From UBA5216 sp040081205 (GTDB taxonomy: Bacteria; Pseudomonadota; Gammaproteobacteria; Burkholderiales; SG8-41), in contig JBEBHE010000149.1 of the NCBI GenBank assembly GCA_040081205.1, forward strand, positions 1-10,581: a stretch of DNA of 10,581 bases, in the 5' to 3' direction. Positions 1 to 5,286 of the stretch are shown here, one piece after another. Position 1 is the first letter of the stretch. Each line of letters opens with the position of its first letter. Under the pieces are notes generated by a model. It was given only the letters and a program-made list of their open reading frames with translations, did not search any database and was not told the origin of the DNA. The translations under genes were made by a program, and so were the position numbers.

Positions 1-1
1 T

Positions 2-37
2 CGCCCCAAGAAGTGGCGGCGCAAGAAAGTGTTTTGA
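2..37 (+). CDS. 3' end of an unidentified gene entering from the left
   Basis: Frame 2 reads RPKKWRRKKVF followed by a TGA stop at 35-37. This very basic tail looks like the C-terminus of a real protein, and the stop lies only 14 bases from the stop of the opposing lipoprotein gene, as expected for two convergent genes. Eleven residues are too few to name a family. The main alternative is that this is chance open sequence. Confidence 0.35.
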   Translation, partial: RPKKWRRKKVF

Positions 38-54
38 CGGTGCGCGGCGCGTCA
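35..54. terminator. possible bidirectional stem-loop between convergent stop codons
   Basis: TGACG at 35-39 pairs with CGTCA at 50-54, and a GC-rich inner part (42-44 with 48-50) could pair in an alternative fold. The stem is bounded exactly by the two stop codons, TGA of the left gene and the reverse-complement TGA of the lipoprotein gene. There is no clear T-tract on either strand, so it is not a canonical intrinsic terminator. The complementarity partly follows from two facing TGA stops. Confidence 0.25.
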
Positions 55-471
55 GTTTCGCTTGAACGTGCTGCAAAAATCCGCTAGCCCGAACCACGAC
101 TGATCGACCACACGTCCATCCTTGAAAATAAGCGTGCGTTCGCAGGTGACGTAAGCGTCGCGCTGGGCACCCGAGGTTACGCCGATGCCGATCCCCACGC
201 CCATGCCGCTGCCGGCGGATACGCCGATGGAAGGGCGTACCGAGCTGCGCGGGCTGGTGGCTTCGGAGAACCAGGTGTAGATCAGCCGTCCATCGTTGAA
301 TGAGGTGCTGCGCACCGGTGTTCCCCAGCGGGAGACGACTTCCTCGTAACTTGCGCCGAGCCATGCGTTGCGCACCGGCGTGATATCGATGCGCGGGGTG
401 GCGCAGCCGGTTACGAGCAGCGCTGCGCCAAGCAGCGTGGCGAAGGTTACGCGGTGCTTCCTCGTATTCAT
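52..471 (-). CDS. small outer-membrane lipoprotein, BamE/SmpA-like fold
   Basis: A 139-residue protein with a classic lipoprotein signal: basic n-region (RKHR), hydrophobic core 9-20 and lipobox V-T-G-C with the lipidated cysteine at residue 23. Alanine at the next position, not aspartate, predicts outer-membrane sorting by the Lol rule. Residues 39-68 (LGASYEEVVSRWGTPVRST, then a D-G-R-L-I-Y-T-W-F strand) and 112-128 (RTLIFKDGRVVDQSWFG) resemble the helix plus beta-hairpin of BamE/OmlA-type lipoproteins, where a small protein scaffolds envelope complexes. A glycine-rich, low-complexity stretch at 83-101 is inserted between these parts. Cys110 and Cys133 could form a disulfide. The ATG overlaps the stop of the upstream gene as ATGA, so translation is probably coupled. 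The lipoprotein call is firm; the fold is inferred from pattern only and the role is unknown. Confidence 0.8.
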   Translation of the reverse strand: MNTRKHRVTFATLLGAALLVTGCATPRIDITPVRNAWLGASYEEVVSRWGTPVRSTSFNDGRLIYTWFSEATSPRSSVRPSIGVSAGSGMGVGIGIGVTSGAQRDAYVTCERTLIFKDGRVVDQSWFGLADFCSTFKRN

Positions 472-794
472 CGGCTGGAGCTTTCCAACACTTCTTGTCC
501 CATCAGCGCGCAGCCGGTGAGAGGCCGTTTGTAAATCAGGCGCATGCGGTAGCTGGTTCGATAGACGTAGCCGTTGACTTCCAGAACGTCTAGTAGTTGT
601 TTGTTGTCGGCGGGGTTGCGCACCGGAGGCATCACTCTGGCCGAATCGTCAACACCGAGATTCACATCGGCGCCGTGATGAAACAGCAGTAGCGCTCGGG
701 CTTGTTTGATTGCCGGCGCGGCACACGGGTGGGTTTGCTGTGCGCACGCAAAGCCCGAGATCAGCAACAGGCAGGCAACAAGCAATGGCTTCAT
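468..794 (-). CDS. small secreted (periplasmic) protein of unknown function
   Basis: A 108-residue product starting MKPLLVACLLLISGFACAQQ. Residues 1-18 form a Sec signal peptide with a likely signal peptidase I site after A-C-A18. The cysteine at 17 does not fit a lipobox. The mature protein is about 90 residues with two cysteines (24 and 95) that could pair, and a C-terminal strand-like part (GYVYRTSYRMRLIY, about 75-88) followed by TGCALMGQEVLE. I do not recognise the family. The reading frame stays open far upstream, antisense to the next genes, but the ATG at 794 is preferred because it begins a textbook signal peptide and has GGAAAAG a few bases upstream. Its TGA overlaps the ATG of the lipoprotein gene, so the two are co-transcribed, and both products leave the cytoplasm, which suggests a joint envelope role. 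Confidence 0.7.
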   Translation of the reverse strand: MKPLLVACLLLISGFACAQQTHPCAAPAIKQARALLLFHHGADVNLGVDDSARVMPPVRNPADNKQLLDVLEVNGYVYRTSYRMRLIYKRPLTGCALMGQEVLESSSR

Positions 795-840
795 GACTTT
801 TCCAGGCGGGGCATGTTTATGTGCGGTGGGTGGCTGAATC

Positions 841-880
841 GGTGAAATAATAATAAATATTTGTTTTTGAAGATTATTTT
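841..880. promoter_or_regulatory. AT-rich divergent spacer, probable promoter region of the envelope gene pair
   Basis: This stretch of the 186-bp spacer between the divergent genes at 794 and 981 is strikingly AT-rich against GC-rich surroundings. On the minus strand it contains TATTAT (847-852) and TTCAAA (866-871), which resemble sigma-70 elements, but at 13 bp their spacing is shorter than ideal. I therefore call the region, not an exact promoter. Confidence 0.35.
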
Positions 881-937
881 CATGGATTGTGCAGGAGCGC
901 AGTAAACACCCCCAGCGCCGCAAAGCAAAGTGCAACG

Positions 938-943
938 TATACT
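938..943 (+). promoter_or_regulatory. candidate -10 box for the GNAT gene
   Basis: TATACT matches the sigma-70 -10 consensus at five of six positions and lies 37 bases before the ATG at 981. No good -35 hexamer is seen 16-18 bases upstream (the sequence there is GC-rich), so this is a weak call. Confidence 0.3.
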
Positions 944-980
944 GACATTTCCTCATTGAATTTGCACGAGACGACGCGCC

Positions 981-1451
981 ATGCCCGACATGCTGGTGAA
1001 ACTCTATGATCTTCCGCCGTTGATGCCGACGCTGGTTGCTGCGGCGTACCACGGCTGCGTCATTCGGCGCGCCTTGAGCGCGGACCAGCCACCTACCGTC
1101 GCGTGGGTGCGCGCCGGATTTCCGTCGTGGGTGGTGGAAGTGGAAACGGCGTTCAGCCAATTGCCGGTCACGTGTTTTATCGCAATGCGTGAACAAGCCA
1201 TCCTGGGCTTTGCCTGCTATGACGCGACTTGTCCGAATTTTTTTGGCCCGACGGCGGTAGCCGAAGATCAGCGCGGGCTGGGTATCGGCCGCGCGTTGTT
1301 GCTGGCCGCGCTGCACGCGCAGCGGGAGCAGGGCTATGCGTATTCGATCATCGGCGGCGTGGGGCCGGCGGACTATTATGCCAAGGTGGTGGGCGCGGTA
1401 GCGATTGAGGGGTCCAGCCCCGGAATATATGCAAACCGGGTGCCGGGATAA
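981..1451 (+). CDS. GNAT-family N-acetyltransferase
   Basis: A 156-residue protein with a single GNAT fold, the usual length for a stand-alone member. Such enzymes transfer the acetyl group of acetyl-CoA to an amine. The diagnostic motif A is visible: strand FFGPTAVAEDQ (88-97) followed by the pyrophosphate loop R98-G-L-G-I-G103 (R-x-x-G-x-G) and helix RALLLAAL. The preceding strand pair is FIAMREQAILGFACYD (66-81), and the C-terminal part (YSIIGGVGPADYYAKV, 121-136) supplies the usual Tyr-containing motif B. The acceptor substrate cannot be read from the sequence. It has no signal peptide and should be cytoplasmic. The ribosome-binding site is weak, and a second Met four codons in (990) is an alternative start. 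The channel gene begins 49 bases downstream on the same strand. Confidence 0.88.
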   Translation: MPDMLVKLYDLPPLMPTLVAAAYHGCVIRRALSADQPPTVAWVRAGFPSWVVEVETAFSQLPVTCFIAMREQAILGFACYDATCPNFFGPTAVAEDQRGLGIGRALLLAALHAQREQGYAYSIIGGVGPADYYAKVVGAVAIEGSSPGIYANRVPG

Positions 1452-1453
1452 AT

Positions 1454-1459
1454 TACAAT
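1454..1459 (+). promoter_or_regulatory. candidate -10 box before the channel gene
   Basis: TACAAT lies directly after the GNAT stop codon and 41 bases before the channel ATG. It matches the sigma-70 -10 consensus at five of six positions and sits in a short AT-rich run. No convincing -35 is seen, so the channel may instead be read through from the GNAT gene. Confidence 0.3.
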
Positions 1460-1500
1460 AGCGCTGACACGGCCTTTGCGCCGATAGACGTAGCGATCCG

Positions 1501-2553
1501 ATGACACGCTTTTCTAATCTGCTGAAAACCCTGTACTCGCATTTCACGCGGCTGGCGTGGGATGCGCTGTTCCTGCTGATCGCGATACACGTGCTGGTGT
1601 CGTATGCGGGGATGCGCCTCTTCGAAACCGGCGAAATCATCGAACGCGTGGCGTTCTGGTATTACTACATGACGACCGTTACCACCATCGGCTATGGGGA
1701 TATCGCGCCCAAAACGCCGGGCGGGCGGCTGTTTACGACGTTGTGGATCATGCCGGGCGGCATCATGCTGTTCACCGCATCCATCGCAAAATTCATTCAA
1801 TTTATCGCTGACCGTTGGAGAAAACGCATGCGTGGAGAAGCCGACTATTCCTATCTGGAAAACCACATTGTTATTCTGGGCTGGCAAGGCCTGCGCACGC
1901 AGCGCATGGTGGACGAGATCATTGCCGACGTGGGCGCGACGCGGCGCGAAATCGTGCTGTGTACCACCAAGGACATCGAGAATCCGATGCCCGATAAAGT
2001 TAAATTTGTGCGCGACAAGGCGTTGAGCGAGGCGGGGCTGCATCGTCGCGCCGGATCGGCGGGTGCTGATGTGATACTGGCGCTGGGCCACGACGACAAC
2101 GACACGCTGGCGGCGGCGCTCGCTGCGTCATCGGTCAACAAACATGCGCACGTGGTGGCGCACTTTGAACAACAGTCATTCGCGGATCTGTTGGTAGCGC
2201 ATTGCCCGCGCGCGGAGACCATGGTGTCGCTTTCCACCGAGATGATGGTGCGCGCCGCGCTGGATCCGGGGTCGTCGCGCGTGCATCGGGATTTGCTGTC
2301 GGTGGTGGGCGGCCAGAACAACTTCAGCATGCGGGTGCCTGCTGATGCACCTGTGCTGCGCTACGGGCAATTGCTGCAGGCGTTGAAACAACATCATAAT
2401 GCCACCCTGATCGCGGTGGCCAATGATACCGAGGGCAGCGGCTTGCGTCCCAACGCCGCGGGCGATAGCGAAGTCAAAGCCGGTGCGGTGCTTTACTACA
2501 TTGCGGCACGCCGTCTGGATCCGGCGCAGGTGGACTGGCGCGCGGCGGCTTGA
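1501..2553 (+). CDS. two-TM potassium channel with cytosolic RCK (TrkA-N/TrkA-C) domain
   Basis: A 350-residue inner-membrane K+ channel of the MthK-like layout. TM1 spans about 18-40, and the pore helix is followed by the selectivity filter T-V-T-T-I-G-Y-G-D at 59-67, the hallmark of K+ channels. TM2 spans about 76-103 and carries a P-G-G hinge at 85-87. A basic linker (RWRKRMR, 105-111) leads to an RCK N-lobe (HIVILGWQG, 122-130, through about 245) and a C-lobe (about 265-343). RCK domains form a gating ring that opens the pore on ligand binding. The nucleotide loop is G-W-Q-G, not GxGxxG, and the second strand (IVLCTTKD) lacks the usual acidic end, so a ligand other than NAD is plausible. 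The main start has almost no Shine-Dalgarno, whereas an internal ATG at 1828 has a good one. It converges on the Bug gene 30 bases away. Confidence 0.93.
   Translation: MTRFSNLLKTLYSHFTRLAWDALFLLIAIHVLVSYAGMRLFETGEIIERVAFWYYYMTTVTTIGYGDIAPKTPGGRLFTTLWIMPGGIMLFTASIAKFIQFIADRWRKRMRGEADYSYLENHIVILGWQGLRTQRMVDEIIADVGATRREIVLCTTKDIENPMPDKVKFVRDKALSEAGLHRRAGSAGADVILALGHDDNDTLAAALAASSVNKHAHVVAHFEQQSFADLLVAHCPRAETMVSLSTEMMVRAALDPGSSRVHRDLLSVVGGQNNFSMRVPADAPVLRYGQLLQALKQHHNATLIAVANDTEGSGLRPNAAGDSEVKAGAVLYYIAARRLDPAQVDWRAAA
1817..1830 (+). promoter_or_regulatory. internal ribosome-binding site and ATG at the channel/RCK junction
   Basis: GGAG at 1817-1820 is followed by seven bases and then ATG (codon 110) in the channel frame. 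Initiation here would produce only the soluble RCK domain (about 241 residues). The position, just after TM2 and before the first RCK strand, matches the internal start known in the archaeal channel MthK. Whether it is used cannot be told from sequence alone. Confidence 0.4.
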
Positions 2554-2559
2554 CTGTTA

Positions 2560-2585
2560 AGCGCTGGATTCTGATCTGCAGCGCT
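2560..2585. terminator. candidate stem-loop between convergent channel and Bug genes
   Basis: AGCGCTG (2560-2566) is perfectly complementary to CAGCGCT (2579-2585). An inner GAT/ATC pairing (2567-2569 with 2574-2576) extends the stem past a two-base bulge. It fills the 30-bp gap between two convergent stop codons, where a shared terminator is expected. No T-tract follows on either strand, so any termination would not be classic intrinsic termination. Confidence 0.35.
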
Positions 2586-3555
2586 ACTGCGGTTCAATGC
2601 CCGCGGTGCGCACCACCTTGGCGACCTTCGCGATTTCGCCTTTGAAAAAGGCCGTGAAATCGGCGGGACTGCTGGCCGTAATATCGAGATGTTGTTGAGC
2701 GAGCCGTTCCGCGCTGTCCGGCGCGCGCACGGCTTTCACCAGTTCGGCATTCAGTTTATTGATCACCGCTCTCGGCGTGCCGCCGGTGGTGAGCACGCCC
2801 AGCCAGTTATCGAGCACCACGCCAGGCACGCCGGCTTCCGTGAACGTGGGCACGTCGGGTGCCATGGCGGAGCGCTTGCCGGAGGCGACTGCCAACACGC
2901 GCAGCCGTCCGGCTTTCACTTGGCCCAGTGCCGGAGACAGCCCCAGGAACATCAGTTGCGATTCGTTGGATAGCAGCGCCGTGACCATTTGCCCGCCGCT
3001 CTTGTACGGCACATGCACGAATTTCACGCCGGCGTTGATTTGCAGCAATTCGCTTGCCACATGTTGCGGGCTGCCGTTGCCGATAGACGCGTAGTTGAGT
3101 TGTTGCGATCTCGATTTGGCGAGTTTGAGGAATTCCGCTACCGACTTCGCGCCCAGTTCAGCGGGCACCAGCAGAAACATGGCCTGCGACACCAACTGTG
3201 AGACGGGCGCGAGGCCGGTCAGCGGATCGAACGGCAGGCTCTTATAGAACGCAGGACTGATGGATAACACCGACGTCGCCATGATCATGGTGTGTCCGTC
3301 GGGCGCGGCCTTGGCTACCACTTCCGCGCCGATGTTGCCGGTGGCACCGGGGCGGTTATCCACGATCACCGGCTGTCCCAGTTGCTCGTGCAGTTTCGGG
3401 CCGATGATGCGCGCGAGTATGTCGGGCGTGCCGCCGGTGGCAGCGCCCACCACCATGCGCAGCGGGCGTGCCGGATAGCTTTGCGCATCAGCGGTGGCGG
3501 CGGCCAACAACATCAGCGCGGCAATGATCGCTTCCGATTGTTTTAAGACAGGCAT
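2584..3555 (-). CDS. Bug-family (TctC-like) periplasmic substrate-binding protein
   Basis: A 323-residue extracytoplasmic binding protein of the tripartite tricarboxylate transporter receptor family, at normal family length. These proteins bind carboxylates or related small molecules in the periplasm. The signal peptide covers residues 1-24 with cleavage after A-D-A24. The mature protein opens with YPARPLRMVVGAATGGTPD, then ARIIGPKLHEQLGQPVIVDN, RPGATGNIGAEVVAKAAPDG and HT, the strongly conserved N-lobe signature of the family. I chose the ATG at 3555 over one 13 codons upstream because AAAGGAG lies eight bases before it and the signal peptide begins there. No TctA or TctB membrane partner is present, so it is an orphan receptor, as is typical of Bug proteins. 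It follows the SDR gene by 13 bases and must share its transcript. The ligand is unknown. Confidence 0.93.
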   Translation of the reverse strand: MPVLKQSEAIIAALMLLAAATADAQSYPARPLRMVVGAATGGTPDILARIIGPKLHEQLGQPVIVDNRPGATGNIGAEVVAKAAPDGHTMIMATSVLSISPAFYKSLPFDPLTGLAPVSQLVSQAMFLLVPAELGAKSVAEFLKLAKSRSQQLNYASIGNGSPQHVASELLQINAGVKFVHVPYKSGGQMVTALLSNESQLMFLGLSPALGQVKAGRLRVLAVASGKRSAMAPDVPTFTEAGVPGVVLDNWLGVLTTGGTPRAVINKLNAELVKAVRAPDSAERLAQQHLDITASSPADFTAFFKGEIAKVAKVVRTAGIEPQ

Positions 3556-3563
3556 GCGTGGAA

Positions 3564-3570
3564 CTCCTTT
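3564..3570 (-). promoter_or_regulatory. strong Shine-Dalgarno that fixes the Bug gene start
   Basis: On the minus strand AAAGGAG lies eight bases before the ATG at 3555. It overlaps the last two bases of the TAA stop of the upstream SDR gene (3569-3571). It favours this start over the in-frame ATG at 3594, which would lie inside the SDR gene. Confidence 0.7.
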
Positions 3571-4324
3571 ACATCGCGGCTGAAAATCCGCCATCGACCG
3601 TCAGAATATGTCCGTTCACGAACGATGCTTCGTCGGAAGCCAGAAAGGTTGCCGCGGATCCGATCTCTTCGGGCTTTCCCCAGCGTCCGGCGGGCGTGCG
3701 CTTGCAGATCCAGCTGTTGAATTCGGCGTTCTGCACCAGCGGCGTATTCAGTTCGGTGGCGAAGTAGCCGGGCGCAATCGCGTTGACGGTGATCTGGTGC
3801 GGCGCCAGTTCGATGGCCAACTCGCGTGTCAGCGCGTGTACCGCGCCCTTGCTGGCGATATAGGCCGACAGCGTGGGGCGCGCGATGTTTGCCGCCATCG
3901 AGCCGGTGAACACAATGCGCCCGGCGCGGCGCGGGATCATCACTTTTGCGGCTTCCTTTGCCAGCGCCCAGGTAGCGGTGAGATTGGTATCGAGGACGCG
4001 CCGGAAGTCCTCGACCGGCATTTCAGTAATCGCCCCGCGCAGGTTAATGCCTGCATTGGCGGCCAGGATGTCGAAGCGGCCATGGCGCGCTGTGGCGCCG
4101 GCAATGCACGCGGCGCCTGCTGCGTGATCGGTTATATCAAACGGCGCGATCTCAGCCTTGAAGCCAGCGGCGATCAACGCATCGCGTCGCGCGCGTAATG
4201 CGGCTTCGTCGCGCGCGTTGAGCAACACGGTCGCCCCCGCCTGTGCGAACGATTGGGCGATAGCCCATCCCAGCCCGCGCGATGCGCCGGTCACCAGTGC
4301 AATTTTTCCCGCCAACGTAAACAT
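3569..4324 (-). CDS. short-chain dehydrogenase/reductase (classical SDR)
   Basis: A 251-residue NAD(P)-dependent oxidoreductase with every classical SDR landmark: cofactor loop T12-G-A-S-R-G-L-G19, D63 of the adenine-binding D-I-T, N90-A-G92, and the catalytic tetrad N114, S142, Y155 and K159 (Y-I-A-S-K). It ends with the usual segment NAIAPGYFATELN (181-193) and the C-terminal FVNGHILTVDGGFSAAM. Asn36-Ala-Arg38 at the end of the second strand, with no acidic residue, together with Arg16, suggests NADP(H) preference; this is an inference. Overall it resembles gluconate 5-dehydrogenase or 3-oxoacyl-ACP reductase-like SDRs, but the substrate is not determined. The start has AGGGGG at 4329-4334, four bases upstream. 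The Bug gene follows in the same operon, so an imported hydroxy or sugar acid is a reasonable substrate guess. Confidence 0.92.
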   Translation of the reverse strand: MFTLAGKIALVTGASRGLGWAIAQSFAQAGATVLLNARDEAALRARRDALIAAGFKAEIAPFDITDHAAGAACIAGATARHGRFDILAANAGINLRGAITEMPVEDFRRVLDTNLTATWALAKEAAKVMIPRRAGRIVFTGSMAANIARPTLSAYIASKGAVHALTRELAIELAPHQITVNAIAPGYFATELNTPLVQNAEFNSWICKRTPAGRWGKPEEIGSAATFLASDEASFVNGHILTVDGGFSAAM

Positions 4325-4372
4325 TTTTCCCCCTGATCTGTCGTGGCGCCGGATTTTTGCGAGCCGCAGTAA

Positions 4373-4852
4373 CTACAGCCAGCGCCTCACCCGTGAACAG
4401 TAAGCATGATAAGCGGCGCCGAAGTTTTGAGCCAATGCTTGTTCTTCCGGCACGATCTGGAACCGGTTGATGTACCAGACAAACAGAAACAGCAATACGA
4501 CGTTAACCCCATTTCCAAACCACACGGCGAGCGCTGCAAGCATCAGTAAATCGCCGAGATAGATCGGGTTTCGGGAAAACGCGAACACGCCTGTCGTGAC
4601 CAGATTCGACGCACGCGACGGCTTCATCGGATTGATGGTGGTTCTTGCCGCGATAAATTGTCCTGCGGCCACGGCTATTAACAGCAAGCCGATGGAGAGC
4701 AATGTCAGTGCGGCCGGTTTCTGGAGTTCTGACGCGAACGTGCCGAATGCCAGCGTCTTGTGTATCGACCACATCAAAAGGCCGACAACGGCTGCGACAA
4801 CGGGCGGAGGGATGAGCCGGCTCATGAATGACTGTAGCTCGAAAAGCGGCAT
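4373..4852 (-). CDS. isoprenylcysteine carboxyl methyltransferase-family membrane protein
   Basis: A 159-residue integral membrane protein of the ICMT/PEMT-like methyltransferase superfamily, which uses S-adenosylmethionine. Hydrophobic segments lie at about 15-32, 46-70 and a long re-entrant pair at about 98-128. The conserved C-terminal core is present: LVTTGVFAFSRNPIYLG (84-100), with R94-N-P-x-Y98, then P-E-E-Q-A-L (135-140), and finally F-G-x-x-Y148-x-x-Y151 through V-R-R-W158. In characterised relatives these residues form the cofactor pocket. The bacterial substrate is unknown, since bacteria lack prenylated CAAX proteins. The start is uncertain: neither the ATG at 4852 nor the one at 4825 (MSRLIPPPVV) has a good ribosome-binding site, and the shorter form looks more like relatives. 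The SDR gene starts 48 bases downstream on the same strand, so all three minus-strand genes could form one operon. Confidence 0.85.
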   Translation of the reverse strand: MPLFELQSFMSRLIPPPVVAAVVGLLMWSIHKTLAFGTFASELQKPAALTLLSIGLLLIAVAAGQFIAARTTINPMKPSRASNLVTTGVFAFSRNPIYLGDLLMLAALAVWFGNGVNVVLLFLFVWYINRFQIVPEEQALAQNFGAAYHAYCSRVRRWL

Positions 4853-5278
4853 TTGAGTTGAAGTATGGCTTGCAGCCGAACCGTAAACACCAGGTAGCGT
4901 CGCCGGCGTGCATTGATCTATGGCGATTACAGGAGGGCATCAGGCTGCGATTTTTGTTAATAAAATACAATAAAAACAAATACTTACTTTGATGTAAGTG
5001 CTGTGCCCTTGATCGCTTGTTGCCGTCGATTCATGGTTCACCTTCATTTCAGCAAAAACGCGCCGTTATATCTGCTCAAGGATATCTTTTCATGCGACTC
5101 CGCAACCCGACATTTATACCGGCACGATTGCGCGGCTTCCAACGGCACCGGCGTGGCCGGGCGCGGCTGAGTCCGTGTGATAGGTCGCGTGCGGCCTGCG
5201 TTCTGCGATATGCGGCGTACGGTGTCCCTGCGCCCGGCATTGGTAAGATCGAACGGCGCGCTTTCCGGTGGTTGGCCC
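4853..5278. promoter_or_regulatory. 426-bp divergent intergenic region with AT-rich core
   Basis: This region separates the methyltransferase gene (minus) from the c-di-GMP enzyme gene (plus). Its core at 4951-4993 is very AT-rich and includes TACAAT at 4966-4971, a possible plus-strand -10 box, although no good -35 is seen. Nearby lie TTTGTT (4953-4958) and AACAAA (4975-4980) as an inverted pair, and an 18-bp dyad at 4982-4999. I looked for a c-di-GMP riboswitch (GEMM-type) on both strands and found no matching conserved core. The right part (5092-5278) contains a small open frame listed separately and otherwise looks non-coding. Confidence 0.45.
4982..4999. repeat. 18-bp dyad, candidate operator
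   Basis: ACTTAC, six bases (TTTGAT), then GTAAGT form a perfect inverted repeat with six-base arms. It lies 11 bases downstream of the candidate -10 box at 4966-4971, where a dimeric regulator could block transcription of the downstream gene. It could also fold as a weak RNA hairpin. In AT-rich sequence a chance origin is possible. Confidence 0.35.
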
Positions 5279-5286
5279 ATGTTTAA
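5092..5286 (+). CDS. possible small basic ORF overlapping the start of the c-di-GMP gene
   Basis: A 64-codon open frame beginning MRLRNPTFIPARLRGFQRHR, rich in arginine. It has AAGGA nine bases before its ATG, a better ribosome-binding site than either candidate start of the large downstream gene. Its TAA (5284-5286) overlaps the downstream ATG at 5279 by eight bases, a geometry that allows translational coupling. I recognise no family, and arginine-rich frames arise readily in GC-rich leaders, so this may be a leader peptide or merely chance. Confidence 0.2.
   Translation: MRLRNPTFIPARLRGFQRHRRGRARLSPCDRSRAACVLRYAAYGVPAPGIGKIERRAFRWLAHV

Noticed and set aside
795..1640. Upstream extension of the minus-strand frame ending at 468, open for 390 codons antisense to the GNAT and channel genes
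   Set aside because: The plus-strand genes here carry clear family motifs. The extension has no recognisable domain, and a signal peptide with a ribosome-binding site begins at 794.
1453..2091. 212-codon minus-strand open frame
   Set aside because: It is antisense to the potassium channel, which has an intact selectivity filter and RCK domain. No domain is seen in the shadow frame.
3556..3594. 13-residue N-terminal extension of the Bug protein
   Set aside because: It would overlap the SDR gene and put residues before the signal peptide. The ATG at 3555 has a strong AAAGGAG site.
4503..4979. 158-codon minus-strand frame overlapping the methyltransferase
   Set aside because: It is a frame-shifted shadow of the methyltransferase gene, whose membrane segments and catalytic core lie in the other frame.
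5177..5278. GTG start adding 34 residues to the c-di-GMP enzyme
   Set aside because: There is no ribosome-binding site. The added stretch shows no domain pattern and the PAS array starts only after the ATG at 5279.
4853..5278. c-di-GMP riboswitch upstream of the GGDEF-EAL gene
   Set aside because: I looked on both strands for the GEMM-type conserved core and found only isolated short matches with no consistent stem arrangement.
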